The notes under the pieces are model-generated. The model had not been told where the DNA came from. It made no database searches and saw only the letters and a program-made list of their open reading frames with translations. A stretch of 64,000 bases of DNA from Thermoleophilales bacterium (GTDB lineage: Bacteria; Actinomycetota; Thermoleophilia; Solirubrobacterales; 70-9), in the NCBI GenBank assembly GCA_020636895.1, contig JACJWZ010000003.1:62001-126000 (forward strand). Reading direction: 5' to 3'. Position numbers and translations under genes: made by a program. Positions 42,112 to 51,290 of this stretch are shown in pieces. Numbering within the stretch: position 1 is the stretch's first letter; each line of letters starts with the position of its first letter.

Positions 42112-43092
42112 TCACGATCCCGCGGAGACTCCCAGATCGAGCAGCTTGGGGACCTGCTCGAGCGGGTTCGGTGAATCGAGCAGGATCACCCCGAGCTCGC
42201 GGCCGCCGCGCTCGGCCGTGGTCACGTAGCAGCGGCCGGCGGCGTCGGTGTAGCCCGTCTTGAGGCCGGTGATGCCCTTCGCCCCGGCACGGATGAACGG
42301 GTTGTTGTTCCAGAGGTCGAGGAAGCCGCCCTTGATCGGGAAGGGCAGGCGCACGTGATCGATGCGGGCGATCTTCCGGATCCGCGGCTCTGAGAGATCG
42401 GCGCGGGCGAGCAGGGCCAGGTCTCGCGGGCAGGAGTGGTTTCCGCGGTCGATCAGCCCGTGCGGGCTGGTGAAGTGGCTGCACTGCAGCCCAAGGCGCT
42501 TCGCCTCGCGGTTCATGCGTTTGACGAAGGCGCCGACGCTGCCGGCGTCATGCTCGGCGAGTGCCTCGGCCGCGTCGTTGCCGGAGACCAGCAGCAGCCC
42601 CTTCATCAGCGACTCGAGCCGAACCTTCTTGCCCTTCGGTAGCACCCCGACCATCGAACCACCCGCCTTCGTCGCCGACTTCGAGATCCGGACCTGCTCG
42701 TCGGGACGGTGGCCGGTGACGATCATCCACGCGGTCAGCATCTTCGTCAGGCTCGCGATCGGGAGCTCGCGGTCGGGGTGCCGCTCCCAGAGGATCTCCC
42801 CGGTCCCGACGTCGAACATCAGCCCCGCCTTGGGCGGGTCCTTGAACTCGTGGACGACGGGCAGCGGCACGGTCTCCGGCTCGAGCCCGAACCGCGCGGC
42901 GAGCTTGGTCGGCGGCTCGGGCGCCTGCGCCTCCGCCCGCTCGACAGCCGACTCGAATCCGACCTCGGGCGCCGCCGACGCGACGATCCGCTGCGGGCCG
43001 GACACATCGGGCTCCCCTTTGGGCTCAGCTACGACCACAGCGGCGATTGCAACGGCACTCACCAGGAGGAGCAGGAGGCCGGAGCGGCGCAT
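42112..43092 (-). CDS. dacA: D-alanyl-D-alanine carboxypeptidase, S11 family
   Basis: A 326-residue penicillin-binding protein that trims the terminal D-Ala from peptidoglycan stem peptides. The N-terminal hydrophobic segment exports it. The catalytic motifs are SLTK (Ser-x-x-Lys), SGND and KTG (LKTGYTDAAG). It lacks the long C-terminal anchor domain of PBP5. TAGCGT (43101-43106) is 8 bases before the ATG. DUF2804 follows in the same operon. Confidence 0.93.
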   Translation of the reverse strand: MRRSGLLLLLVSAVAIAAVVVAEPKGEPDVSGPQRIVASAAPEVGFESAVERAEAQAPEPPTKLAARFGLEPETVPLPVVHEFKDPPKAGLMFDVGTGEILWERHPDRELPIASLTKMLTAWMIVTGHRPDEQVRISKSATKAGGSMVGVLPKGKKVRLESLMKGLLLVSGNDAAEALAEHDAGSVGAFVKRMNREAKRLGLQCSHFTSPHGLIDRGNHSCPRDLALLARADLSEPRIRKIARIDHVRLPFPIKGGFLDLWNNNPFIRAGAKGITGLKTGYTDAAGRCYVTTAERGGRELGVILLDSPNPLEQVPKLLDLGVSAGS

Positions 43093-43100
43093 CGGAGGCG

Positions 43101-43106
43101 ACGCTA
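43101..43106 (-). promoter_or_regulatory. -10 element for dacA
   Basis: TAGCGT on the minus strand, 8 bases before ATG 43092; it overlaps the stop codon of the gene fragment upstream. Confidence 0.4.
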
Positions 43107-43319
43107 GAGGTCGCTGAGGATGCTCTCCGCCGAGCCCAGCACGATCTCCTTCGGATCGCCCGAGAAATCGTGCTCGCTGCAGACCGCGTAGAAGGAGCGC
43201 AGCTCGGTCGACTCGATGACGTCGTCGATCCTGCTGTGACGCTTGGCCTCGGCGGCCGCAACGTCCTTCCCGGCCCCGGCGAGCTGTGCCGGCTCGATGG
43301 CGGCGACCAGGTCGCCAGC
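43104..43319 (-). pseudogene. 5'-truncated gene fragment
   Basis: About 70 codons with clear coding base pattern (G or C in nearly every third position) and a normal stop, reading ...EAKRHSRIDDVIESTELRSF then YAVCSEHDFSGDPKEIVLGS. No start codon lies in this frame between it and the end of the upstream CSLREA gene, where the frame merges with non-homologous sequence. It is probably the C-terminal remnant of a gene lost by deletion. Family not recognised. Confidence 0.5.
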
Positions 43320-43324
43320 CGCCC

Positions 43325-45694
43325 TCAGTGCTTCTTGCGCTTCACCTTGAACCTGCTGGTGGCGGGCGTCGGGTCGGCATTGCCCGCGGCGTCGGTCGCG
43401 AAGACGGAGAACGAGTGCTTGCCCTTCTTCAACCGCTTCAGCGTGAGCGGCGAGGTGCACGGCTTCGGGCCTCCCTTGTCGATGGTGCAGGTGAAGGTCG
43501 CGCCCTGCTCGTCGGCGCTGAACACGAACTTCGCCTTCTTCGACTTGATCTTCCCCTTCGGTGCCTTGACGATCGTGGTCTCGGGCGGATCGGTGTCGCC
43601 GGCCGGAGGCGGGATCACGGGCTCGGAGACGGACGCGACGGCGGAGAGCTCGGACGTGCCGCCGACCGTCGTCGCGGTCGCCACCAGCCGCTGGCCGATC
43701 ACCTGCGCCGGGTAGCCCACCGACCAGCTCCCGTCGGCGGCGGAGGTGGTCTCGGCGACGAAGCCCTGAAGCTCGCCGGCATCCGAGATGGCCTTGGAGA
43801 AGATCCTGACGACGGCGTTCGGCGCAGCGGTCCCTGTGGCTCCGGTGGCGAGAGCGGTGCTGATCGCCGGTGCCTGGATGCCGAGGTTCGGGCCGCCGGC
43901 GACGTTGCCGGGGCCGTCCTCGCCGAGGTCGATGAACTGCCCGTCGTTGTCGCTGCCGACGTTCCTGAGGATCTGATCGCCGCTGCTCGTTATCGCCGGC
44001 GACTGGTTGACCACCCGGATCGCTGCTGCGGGGATCACCGCGGTCCCCTGCGTCGTGTTGACGATCTCGTTCTCGCTCGCCGCGCTCGTCCCGCCGATCA
44101 CGTTGTCGTCGGCGTCGCCGCCGACCTGGATGCCGACGAGCTGCGCGCCTGGCGTCCCGTCGGTGCCCTCTCCGATCGTGTTCCCGATGACCTCGTTGCC
44201 GTCTCCGACGACGTTGATCCCGATCGTGTTGATGGCCGGTGTGGTGCTGGTCAGGTTCGTGATCACGTTCCCGTCTCCGGCACCGGTTCCGCCGATCGTG
44301 TTGCCGTTGCCATTGACGCTGATGCCGAACCTCCCGGATGGAACCGGGGAACCATCGGCGCTCTCGCCGATGACGTTGCCGGTGACCGAGTACCCGCCTC
44401 CGGACGTGCTGACGAGCTGGATCGCGGGCTGCGTCGTACCGCTGGCCACGAAGTTGTCGCTGATCTCGCCGTTGCCGTTGACCGAGATCGCCCCGGCCCC
44501 GGAGCCGGAGCCGTCGAAGGAGTTGTGGCTGACCGTGAGATCGCTGGAGCCGAACCCGCTGCCGATCCCGTTGGCCCCGATCACGTTCGCCGCGTCGGAG
44601 CTCGCGCCGCCGATGACGACGCCATCGGCATCTCCGACGTTGATCCCCGAGTTGTTGGGTGCCACGTCGGGGCCGATCTCGTTGCCCGCGATTGACGCCC
44701 CGTCGGCGGGGATCTCGACCCCGCCGTCCCCGCCGAGGTCGATGGCGCTACCGGCCGCGACACCGCCCGAACCGGTCCGCCCGGCTCCCGCGATCAGGTT
44801 GCAGAAGCCGTCGCAGGCGGGCGTTGCAGAGAAGCTCGAGGCGAAACCGACCTTGGACCCGGTCGCCTGGTTGTCAGGGTTGGGGGTCGAGTCCCCCGTG
44901 ATCTCGATCGCGTCACCGTTGGCGGCGCTGCCCTCTCCCGCGCGCGCGAACGTCCCGTCGGGCTTGATTCCGAACCAGTTTCCCCAGATGTTCGTGTTGT
45001 CGGCGCCGAAGACGTCGACCCCGGTGCCCTGTCGTGCGAAGAGGTTCCGCTCGCCTCGGGTCGAGCCGCCGATCTGCGCGCCGCTGACGTCCTCGAGCAG
45101 GACGGCGGTGTCCGGCGGCACCTGTGCAACGCCCACAGGGTCGATGCCGAACCAGCTGGCGTTGAGAACGAAGTCGGGGACCCCGGGACTGGTGCCCGCG
45201 ACGTGGATGACGTCGATCGCGGTGCCGGCGCCGCTGAAGGAGAGGCCGCGGATGTTCACCTCGCCGTCGGCGTTGATGGCGATCGGCGCGTTCAGCCGCA
45301 GGCAGGGGGTCGCCGGGAGGTCCGGGGCGGCCTCGCAATCCTGCCCGTTGATGAACAGGGCGTGGGTGATGGTTGGCAGGGTCCCACCGATCACCTGAGG
45401 GCTGCCGGTGAGGTCGAATGCGACGTCGTCCGGATCAGTCGGCGAGGCCGTGGACTGAAAGACGATCGTGTCGCTTGGGGTTGTCGCGTTCGCCTCCTCG
45501 ATCGCGGCGCGCAGCGAGCAGTCGACGTCCGCGGTGGCGTCGGTGTCGCAGGAACCGTCGATCGCCACGTCTGACCCGGTGCCGATGGAGTTGACGGAGA
45601 ACGTGGCCGCTTCGGCGCTTGCGGCGGGAGCTGCGACCGAAGCAGCGACGAGGACGACGAGCAGGCGGCAGCGCGAAGCGAAGGCAGATCTCAT
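43325..45694 (-). CDS. Large secreted CSLREA-domain beta-helix protein
   Basis: A 789-residue exported protein. The signal peptide (LLVVLVAASVAAPAASAEA) is followed by a CSLREA-type motif (DVDCSLRAAIEEAN) and a long parallel beta-helix region with repeated NxI/xGN turns (GNTIGG, GNVIGESADG). Near the C-terminus is an Ig-like domain (FVFSADEQGATFTCTIDKGG; HSFSVFATDAAGNADPTPA) and a basic end (KVKRKKH). It probably sits on the cell surface. TAGGTT lies 7 bases before the ATG. Confidence 0.85.
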   Translation of the reverse strand: MRSAFASRCRLLVVLVAASVAAPAASAEAATFSVNSIGTGSDVAIDGSCDTDATADVDCSLRAAIEEANATTPSDTIVFQSTASPTDPDDVAFDLTGSPQVIGGTLPTITHALFINGQDCEAAPDLPATPCLRLNAPIAINADGEVNIRGLSFSGAGTAIDVIHVAGTSPGVPDFVLNASWFGIDPVGVAQVPPDTAVLLEDVSGAQIGGSTRGERNLFARQGTGVDVFGADNTNIWGNWFGIKPDGTFARAGEGSAANGDAIEITGDSTPNPDNQATGSKVGFASSFSATPACDGFCNLIAGAGRTGSGGVAAGSAIDLGGDGGVEIPADGASIAGNEIGPDVAPNNSGINVGDADGVVIGGASSDAANVIGANGIGSGFGSSDLTVSHNSFDGSGSGAGAISVNGNGEISDNFVASGTTQPAIQLVSTSGGGYSVTGNVIGESADGSPVPSGRFGISVNGNGNTIGGTGAGDGNVITNLTSTTPAINTIGINVVGDGNEVIGNTIGEGTDGTPGAQLVGIQVGGDADDNVIGGTSAASENEIVNTTQGTAVIPAAAIRVVNQSPAITSSGDQILRNVGSDNDGQFIDLGEDGPGNVAGGPNLGIQAPAISTALATGATGTAAPNAVVRIFSKAISDAGELQGFVAETTSAADGSWSVGYPAQVIGQRLVATATTVGGTSELSAVASVSEPVIPPPAGDTDPPETTIVKAPKGKIKSKKAKFVFSADEQGATFTCTIDKGGPKPCTSPLTLKRLKKGKHSFSVFATDAAGNADPTPATSRFKVKRKKH

Positions 45695-45701
45695 ACCGCC
45701 G

Positions 45702-45707
45702 AACCTA
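45702..45707 (-). promoter_or_regulatory. -10 element for the CSLREA gene
   Basis: TAGGTT on the minus strand, 7 bases before ATG 45694. Confidence 0.4.
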
Positions 45708-45775
45708 GAGACGGGACTCCCTCACCGGTATAGGTGGAAACACCCGATCGGCCGGAGCGGCCGCGCGGGCGGCGA

Positions 45776-47536
45776 CTACTCGATGGTGGCGATCGGGTCG
45801 CCGGCGTTGATCGCCGCGCCGACCTCGGCCGTCAACTTCGTGATCTTGCCCGCCTTGTGGGCGGTGATCTCGTTCTCCATCTTCATCGCCTCGATGACGA
45901 CGACGAGCTGGCCCTCCTCGACCTCGTCCCCCTCCTTGACCTCGACCTTGAAGATCGAGCCCTGCAGCGGCGCGACGACGTCGTTGCCGGAGGCGGCGGC
46001 CGCGCCACCGGACTTGCGCTCGCGCTTCTGCGGGCGCTTGCCGGCCGGGGCGGCGGTGGCACCGGCGCCGAGGCCCTCGCCGATCACCTTGACGGGATAG
46101 AGACGGCCGCCGACCTCGACCTTGTACTCGCGCTCGGTCAGCTCAGCGCCGTCCTCGCCCTCGGCGGGCGCGGCGACGTCGCCGGTCGGGAGGTTCTTGA
46201 TCCAGTCGGCGTCCTCGAGCAGGTCGCGGCAGGTCTCGCCCTTCGCCCACTGCTCGGTGGCCATGATCGTCTCGTGGAAGGGGATCAGGGTGGTCAGGCC
46301 CTCGATCTTGTACTCGCCGAGCGCGCGGATCATCCGCCGCGTCGCCTTCTCGCGGTCGACGTCCCAGGTGATCAGCTTGGCGACCATCGGGTCGTACAGC
46401 GGGGTGACCTCGCCCCCCGCCTCGAGGCCGGAGTCGACGCGGACGCCGGGGCCGGAGGGCTCGAGGTAGGCGCCGATCTTGCCCGGCGCGGGGGCGAACT
46501 TCTTGTGCGCGGCCTCGGCGTTGATCCGGCACTCGATCGCGTGGCCGCGCATCTCCACTTCCTCCTGGGTGATGGAGAGCGGCTCGCCCGCGGCGATCCG
46601 GACCTGCTCGCGGACGATGTCGATGCCGGTGACCATCTCGGTCACGCAGTGCTCGACCTGAACGCGCGTGTTCATCTCGAGGAAGAAGTAGTCCTCGCCG
46701 ACCTGCATGCCCTCCACGGTGCCGGCGCCGCGGTAGTCCACGGCCTCCGCCGCATCGGTTGCGATCTTGCCGATCCGCTCGCGCATCTCCTCGTCGACGT
46801 GCGGCGCGGGCGACTCCTCGATCAGCTTCTGGTGGCGGCGCTGGATCGAGCAGTCGCGCTCACCGAGGTGGATCGTGTTGCCGTGGGAGTCGGAGAGGAC
46901 CTGCACCTCGACGTGGCGCGGATCCTCGAGGTAGCGCTCGAGGTAGACGGTGGCGTCGCCGAAGAACTTTTCGCCCTCGCGGGCGGCACCCTCGAAGGCG
47001 GACTCGAGCTCGTCGGGGGTGAGCGCGACCCGGAAGCCCTTGCCGCCGCCGCCGCCGGCCGCCTTGCAGGCGATCGGGAAGCCGATCTCGTCGGCGAGCT
47101 TCTTCGCGTCGGCGGCGGTCTCCGACGGCTCGGTGGCGCCGGGGACGATCGGGACGCCGGCAGCCTGCATGATCTCGCGGGCGCGGGTCTTCGAGCCCAT
47201 GGCGTCGATCGCGTCGGCGGGCGGGCCGATCCAGGTGATGTCGGTCTCGCCGATCGCCCGCGCGAAGGGGGCGTTCTCGGCGAGGAACCCGTACCCGGGG
47301 TGGATCGCGCTGCTCCCGGACTCCGCGGCGACCTCGAGGATCTTCTCGATGTTCAAGTAGCTCTCGGCGGGCACCGCGGGGCCGAGCAGGTACGCCTCGT
47401 CGGCCTCGCGCACGTGACGCGCGTCGCGGTCGGCCTCCGAGTAGACGGCGACGGCGCCGATGCCCATCTCCTTGAGGGTGCGGATGACACGGACAGCGAT
47501 TTCGCCGCGATTGGCGATGAGGACCTTCTCGAACAC
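45776..47536 (-). CDS. Acyl-CoA carboxylase alpha subunit (biotin carboxylase and biotin carrier)
   Basis: A 586-residue protein. It carboxylates its own biotin with ATP and bicarbonate and hands CO2 to a separate beta subunit acting on acetyl- or propionyl-CoA. The biotin carboxylase domain starts FEKVLIANRGEIAVRVIRTL and includes AAGGGGGKGFR, EMNTRVQVEH and the C-terminal region. A linker of ~60 residues leads to the biotinyl domain with EAMKMENE. GTG 47536 gives the conserved start; TACACT (47545-47550) is 8 bases upstream. No carboxyltransferase gene is adjacent. Confidence 0.95.
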   Translation of the reverse strand: MFEKVLIANRGEIAVRVIRTLKEMGIGAVAVYSEADRDARHVREADEAYLLGPAVPAESYLNIEKILEVAAESGSSAIHPGYGFLAENAPFARAIGETDITWIGPPADAIDAMGSKTRAREIMQAAGVPIVPGATEPSETAADAKKLADEIGFPIACKAAGGGGGKGFRVALTPDELESAFEGAAREGEKFFGDATVYLERYLEDPRHVEVQVLSDSHGNTIHLGERDCSIQRRHQKLIEESPAPHVDEEMRERIGKIATDAAEAVDYRGAGTVEGMQVGEDYFFLEMNTRVQVEHCVTEMVTGIDIVREQVRIAAGEPLSITQEEVEMRGHAIECRINAEAAHKKFAPAPGKIGAYLEPSGPGVRVDSGLEAGGEVTPLYDPMVAKLITWDVDREKATRRMIRALGEYKIEGLTTLIPFHETIMATEQWAKGETCRDLLEDADWIKNLPTGDVAAPAEGEDGAELTEREYKVEVGGRLYPVKVIGEGLGAGATAAPAGKRPQKRERKSGGAAAASGNDVVAPLQGSIFKVEVKEGDEVEEGQLVVVIEAMKMENEITAHKAGKITKLTAEVGAAINAGDPIATIE

Positions 47537-47544
47537 GGCGGCGG

Positions 47545-47550
47545 AGTGTA
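47545..47550 (-). promoter_or_regulatory. -10 element for the acyl-CoA carboxylase gene
   Basis: TACACT on the minus strand, 8 bases before GTG 47536. Confidence 0.4.
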
Positions 47551-47595
47551 TCCGGGTGGATGCGGGCTGACTTTCCGCGGGCGGGTGCGGAGAGG

Positions 47596-48234
47596 TCAGG
47601 AGACCGAAGCGGAAGCGACGGGCTGGAGGGCCTCGTCCCGCCCGTCCTTCGGGATCAGCATCCAGGCCGCGATGCCGAAGCAGATCGCGCCGATCAGCGT
47701 CCCCCAGGCGGCCACCGTCATGTTGAGCGCCTCGTCGGTGGAGGGGGAGACGAAGGAGGCGATCGCGGAGAAGCCGAAGGCGATCGAGCCGAGCATGTTG
47801 AGCCCGGCGATCCGCCTCGCGATGACGCCCTGGTGCCGGACCGCCACACACGCCATCGCGCTGCAGACCAGGAAGCAGATCGACCCCATCGCGTTCGGGA
47901 TCCAGACGAGAAAGTCAACCGAGTTGGTCTCGAGCCGCGTGTCCAACGCGGCGAACGTGTTCATGTTGAACATGATCGTCCCGGCGAGCTGAACGGCGGC
48001 GCTGCCGATGTCGAGCGGGTCGCCCTCAGAGCTGCGCAGCTGCTCGGCCGCGGCCGAGGTGAAGAAGACCGAGCCGGCGAAGATCACCGCTGAGGCGCCG
48101 ACGAGGCTGAGCTCCTGCGCCCCCGGCAGGGTGCCGAGCCCGAACAGCGTCGCGCCCAGCAGGAAGAGCTGCCCGATCCGACGGGTCGCCCTGCGGTTCT
48201 CGGACTCCGCCCGAAATGCTGCACCGGCACTCAC
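47596..48234 (-). CDS. Integral membrane protein, YrhK-like
   Basis: A 212-residue protein with about six helices (IGQLFLLGATLFGLG, LSLVGASAVIFAGSVFF, AAVQLAGTIMFNMNTFAAL, IPNAMGSICFLVCSAMACV and two more). The helix-2 to helix-3 pattern with TIMFNMNTF resembles YrhK-domain proteins. It starts at GTG 48234, after a TAAGAAT stretch 8 bases upstream. Function unknown. Confidence 0.7.
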   Translation of the reverse strand: MSAGAAFRAESENRRATRRIGQLFLLGATLFGLGTLPGAQELSLVGASAVIFAGSVFFTSAAAEQLRSSEGDPLDIGSAAVQLAGTIMFNMNTFAALDTRLETNSVDFLVWIPNAMGSICFLVCSAMACVAVRHQGVIARRIAGLNMLGSIAFGFSAIASFVSPSTDEALNMTVAAWGTLIGAICFGIAAWMLIPKDGRDEALQPVASASVS

Positions 48235-48356
48235 GGGTCCGGATTCTTATCCAGCCGGGGGACAGTTGCACGCCTGCACGCACCCGGGCGCGGGTGCGGG
48301 TGCGGCGCCCGGCCCGCCCGTCCCATCTCCGGTACCGGCTCCGCCGACCCCCGGCG

Positions 48357-48403
48357 GACGTGTCACCGAAGGGGAAAGGAAGTCCATCGTTGAGCGACGT
48401 GTT
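48357..48403. repeat. Degenerate family B palindrome
   Basis: Shares GTGTCACCGAAGG and GGAAGTCCAT with the two intact copies downstream, but its right arm is decayed (GAGCGACGTG). Confidence 0.45.
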
Positions 48404-48460
48404 GCTGCCGGCCTCCCTGGGTTGCAGGGGGGCGCCGGGGGGACCACCGCCCGCCCTTGG

Positions 48461-48509
48461 GACCTGTCACCGGGAAGCAGAGAAGAAGTCCATTTCCGGG
48501 TGACAGGTC
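48461..48509. repeat. 49-bp palindrome, family B, copy 1
   Basis: Arms GACCTGTCACC and GGTGACAGGTC, with a central GAAGAAGTCCATTT. Paired with the copy 33 bp downstream. Confidence 0.8.
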
Positions 48510-48542
48510 GGGCGGGGCCGCGGCCGGCATCCCACTCCGCAA

Positions 48543-48591
48543 GACCTGTCATCGGTGAACAGGGAAGAAGTCCATTTTCCGGTGACAGGTC
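48543..48591. repeat. 49-bp palindrome, family B, copy 2
   Basis: Arms GACCTGTCATCGG and CCGGTGACAGGTC, central GGGAAGAAGTCCATTT. Same length and orientation as copy 1. Confidence 0.8.
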
Positions 48592-48792
48592 CGAGGTCCG
48601 GCTGGACGCTGGGCCTCGAGGCGAGGCCGAGCACTAGACGCGGGGCGAGTGGGCCAACGATGCGCAGTTGATGCGGCGAGCGTCGACCGGGAGGCTGCTC
48701 TGCCTGCGGATGCGGGGCGCCTCGACCACGCCTACGTGATTCATGCGCCAAACGCCGCTGGAGGCTCGAGTTGTTGCGATGACTCCGCCGAG

Positions 48793-49062
48793 CTAACCGG
48801 CCGGATCGTCCCCCGGCCAGTACCCGGTCGCCCGCTCGAAGCTCTTCGCGCCGCCACGCCGGACCAGCGCCTGCACGACCTTGACGACCGCGCCGGCCAC
48901 AGCGGCCGAGGCGATCACCTCCGCCCAGCTCGCGTCGCGATCGTCGGGGTCACGCGGGTCGTCGTCGGCGATCGCCCCCCACACCTTCTCGAAGACCTTC
49001 TTGCTGAGGATCCCGGCCAGCAGGCCGACGATGATCGCGAAGGGCTTGTAGATGAACTTCAT
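48793..49062 (-). CDS. DUF4235 membrane protein
   Basis: An 89-residue protein of the actinobacterial DUF4235 family: MKFIYKPFAIIVGLLAGILS at the start, FEKVWGAIADDDPRDPDDRD, then a second hydrophobic segment (VIASAAVAGAVVKVVQALVRR). It has a CAGGAGA ribosome-binding site and follows purA by 12 bp. The function of the family is unknown. Confidence 0.88.
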   Translation of the reverse strand: MKFIYKPFAIIVGLLAGILSKKVFEKVWGAIADDDPRDPDDRDASWAEVIASAAVAGAVVKVVQALVRRGGAKSFERATGYWPGDDPAG

Positions 49063-49074
49063 GGGCGTCTCCTG

Positions 49075-50382
<1,308 letters not shown>

Positions 50383-50402
50383 AGGGCGTGGATTATGGAG
50401 GG

Positions 50403-51290
50403 TCAGGCGCGGGCATCCGGCGCGGGCGGGATCACGAGACCCCGGCGCTCACGCCAGTCGTCGCCGAAGACCGGCTTCTCCATGTCGCACATCTGCAGCA
50501 GGCGGGAGACCGTGCGGTCGCCGATCTGCTCCCTCAGGTCGTCGGTGTCGAGGTTCGTGGTGACGACGATCGAGCGCCGCTCCTCGTAGCGGCGGTCGAC
50601 GATTGCGTAGAGCTGCTCGAGCACCCAGTCGGTCCGCTTCTCGGCGCCGAGGTCATCGATGTGCAGCAGATCGACCGAGGTGAGCCGGTCGAAGAACGCG
50701 AGGTACCCCTCCTCGTTCGAGTCGGCGTCGTAGGTGCGGCGGATCCGCGCCAGCAGGCGCGGCATCGAGTAGATGGCGACGCTGTGGCCGGCCTCGAGCG
50801 CGGTCTTGGAGATCAGCATCGCGAGAGAGGTCTTGCCCGTCCCGGCGCTGCCGTGCAGCCAGACGCCGTTTCCCTCGTCGAGCTCAGCGTCGATGTTCTC
50901 GCAGTAATCGCGGATCTCGCGCACGACCGCGGCCGTCCCCGGGTCAGCCGCCATGTTCGAGATCGGCGGCCGGTCGAAGGAGACCCCGCGGTAGCGCTCG
51001 GGGATCGTGCTCTGCATTCCCCGGGTGCGCGCCCGGCGGATCTTGCGCTTGCGGCACTCGCACGGCCGCGCCTCCCCGTCGTCGTCGATCACCCACCCGG
51101 AGCCGTCGCAGATCCCGACCGCGCAGACGGCGCTCGCCCGCACCTCCTCCTCACTGCCGCGACCGGAGCGAGCTGATGGGGCGGGGCCGCCCAGCGGGTC
51201 GTGCTGGAAGGGGACGCCGAGTGGATCGGTCCCGCCGGACCCGCCCGGCACCCTCAGGCCACCGAGCGGTCCGCGCTCCTGCTCGCTCAC
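50403..51290 (-). CDS. DnaC/DnaI-like AAA+ ATPase with N-terminal zinc-binding region
   Basis: A 295-residue protein. An N-terminal Cys cluster (CAVGICDGSGW ... PCECRKRK) resembles the zinc-binding part of DnaI-type helicase loaders. The AAA+ domain has Walker A HGSAGTGKTSLAM, Walker B VDLLHIDDLGAEK and sensor VVTTNLDTDDL with Arg in GDRTVSRLL. It overlaps the dnaB stop by 4 bp, so it is translated with the helicase. It probably loads DnaB onto DNA; IstB-type transposition helpers share the fold but no transposase is near. Confidence 0.87.
   Translation of the reverse strand: MSEQERGPLGGLRVPGGSGGTDPLGVPFQHDPLGGPAPSARSGRGSEEEVRASAVCAVGICDGSGWVIDDDGEARPCECRKRKIRRARTRGMQSTIPERYRGVSFDRPPISNMAADPGTAAVVREIRDYCENIDAELDEGNGVWLHGSAGTGKTSLAMLISKTALEAGHSVAIYSMPRLLARIRRTYDADSNEEGYLAFFDRLTSVDLLHIDDLGAEKRTDWVLEQLYAIVDRRYEERRSIVVTTNLDTDDLREQIGDRTVSRLLQMCDMEKPVFGDDWRERRGLVIPPAPDARA

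Larger units (their letters stand above)
48235..48792. other. 558-bp spacer with paired palindromes
   Basis: No gene seen. It contains a degenerate palindrome (48357-48403) and the family B pair at 48461-48509 and 48543-48591. The part 48600-48790 holds nothing recognisable. Confidence 0.6.

Noticed and set aside
45734..47992. 752-codon plus-strand frame opposite the acyl-CoA carboxylase gene.
   Set aside because: Antisense shadow; the minus-strand product has all biotin carboxylase and biotinyl motifs.
50403..51290. IstB insertion-sequence helper.
   Set aside because: No IstA transposase or terminal repeats are near, and the gene is translationally coupled to dnaB with a DnaI-like Cys cluster.
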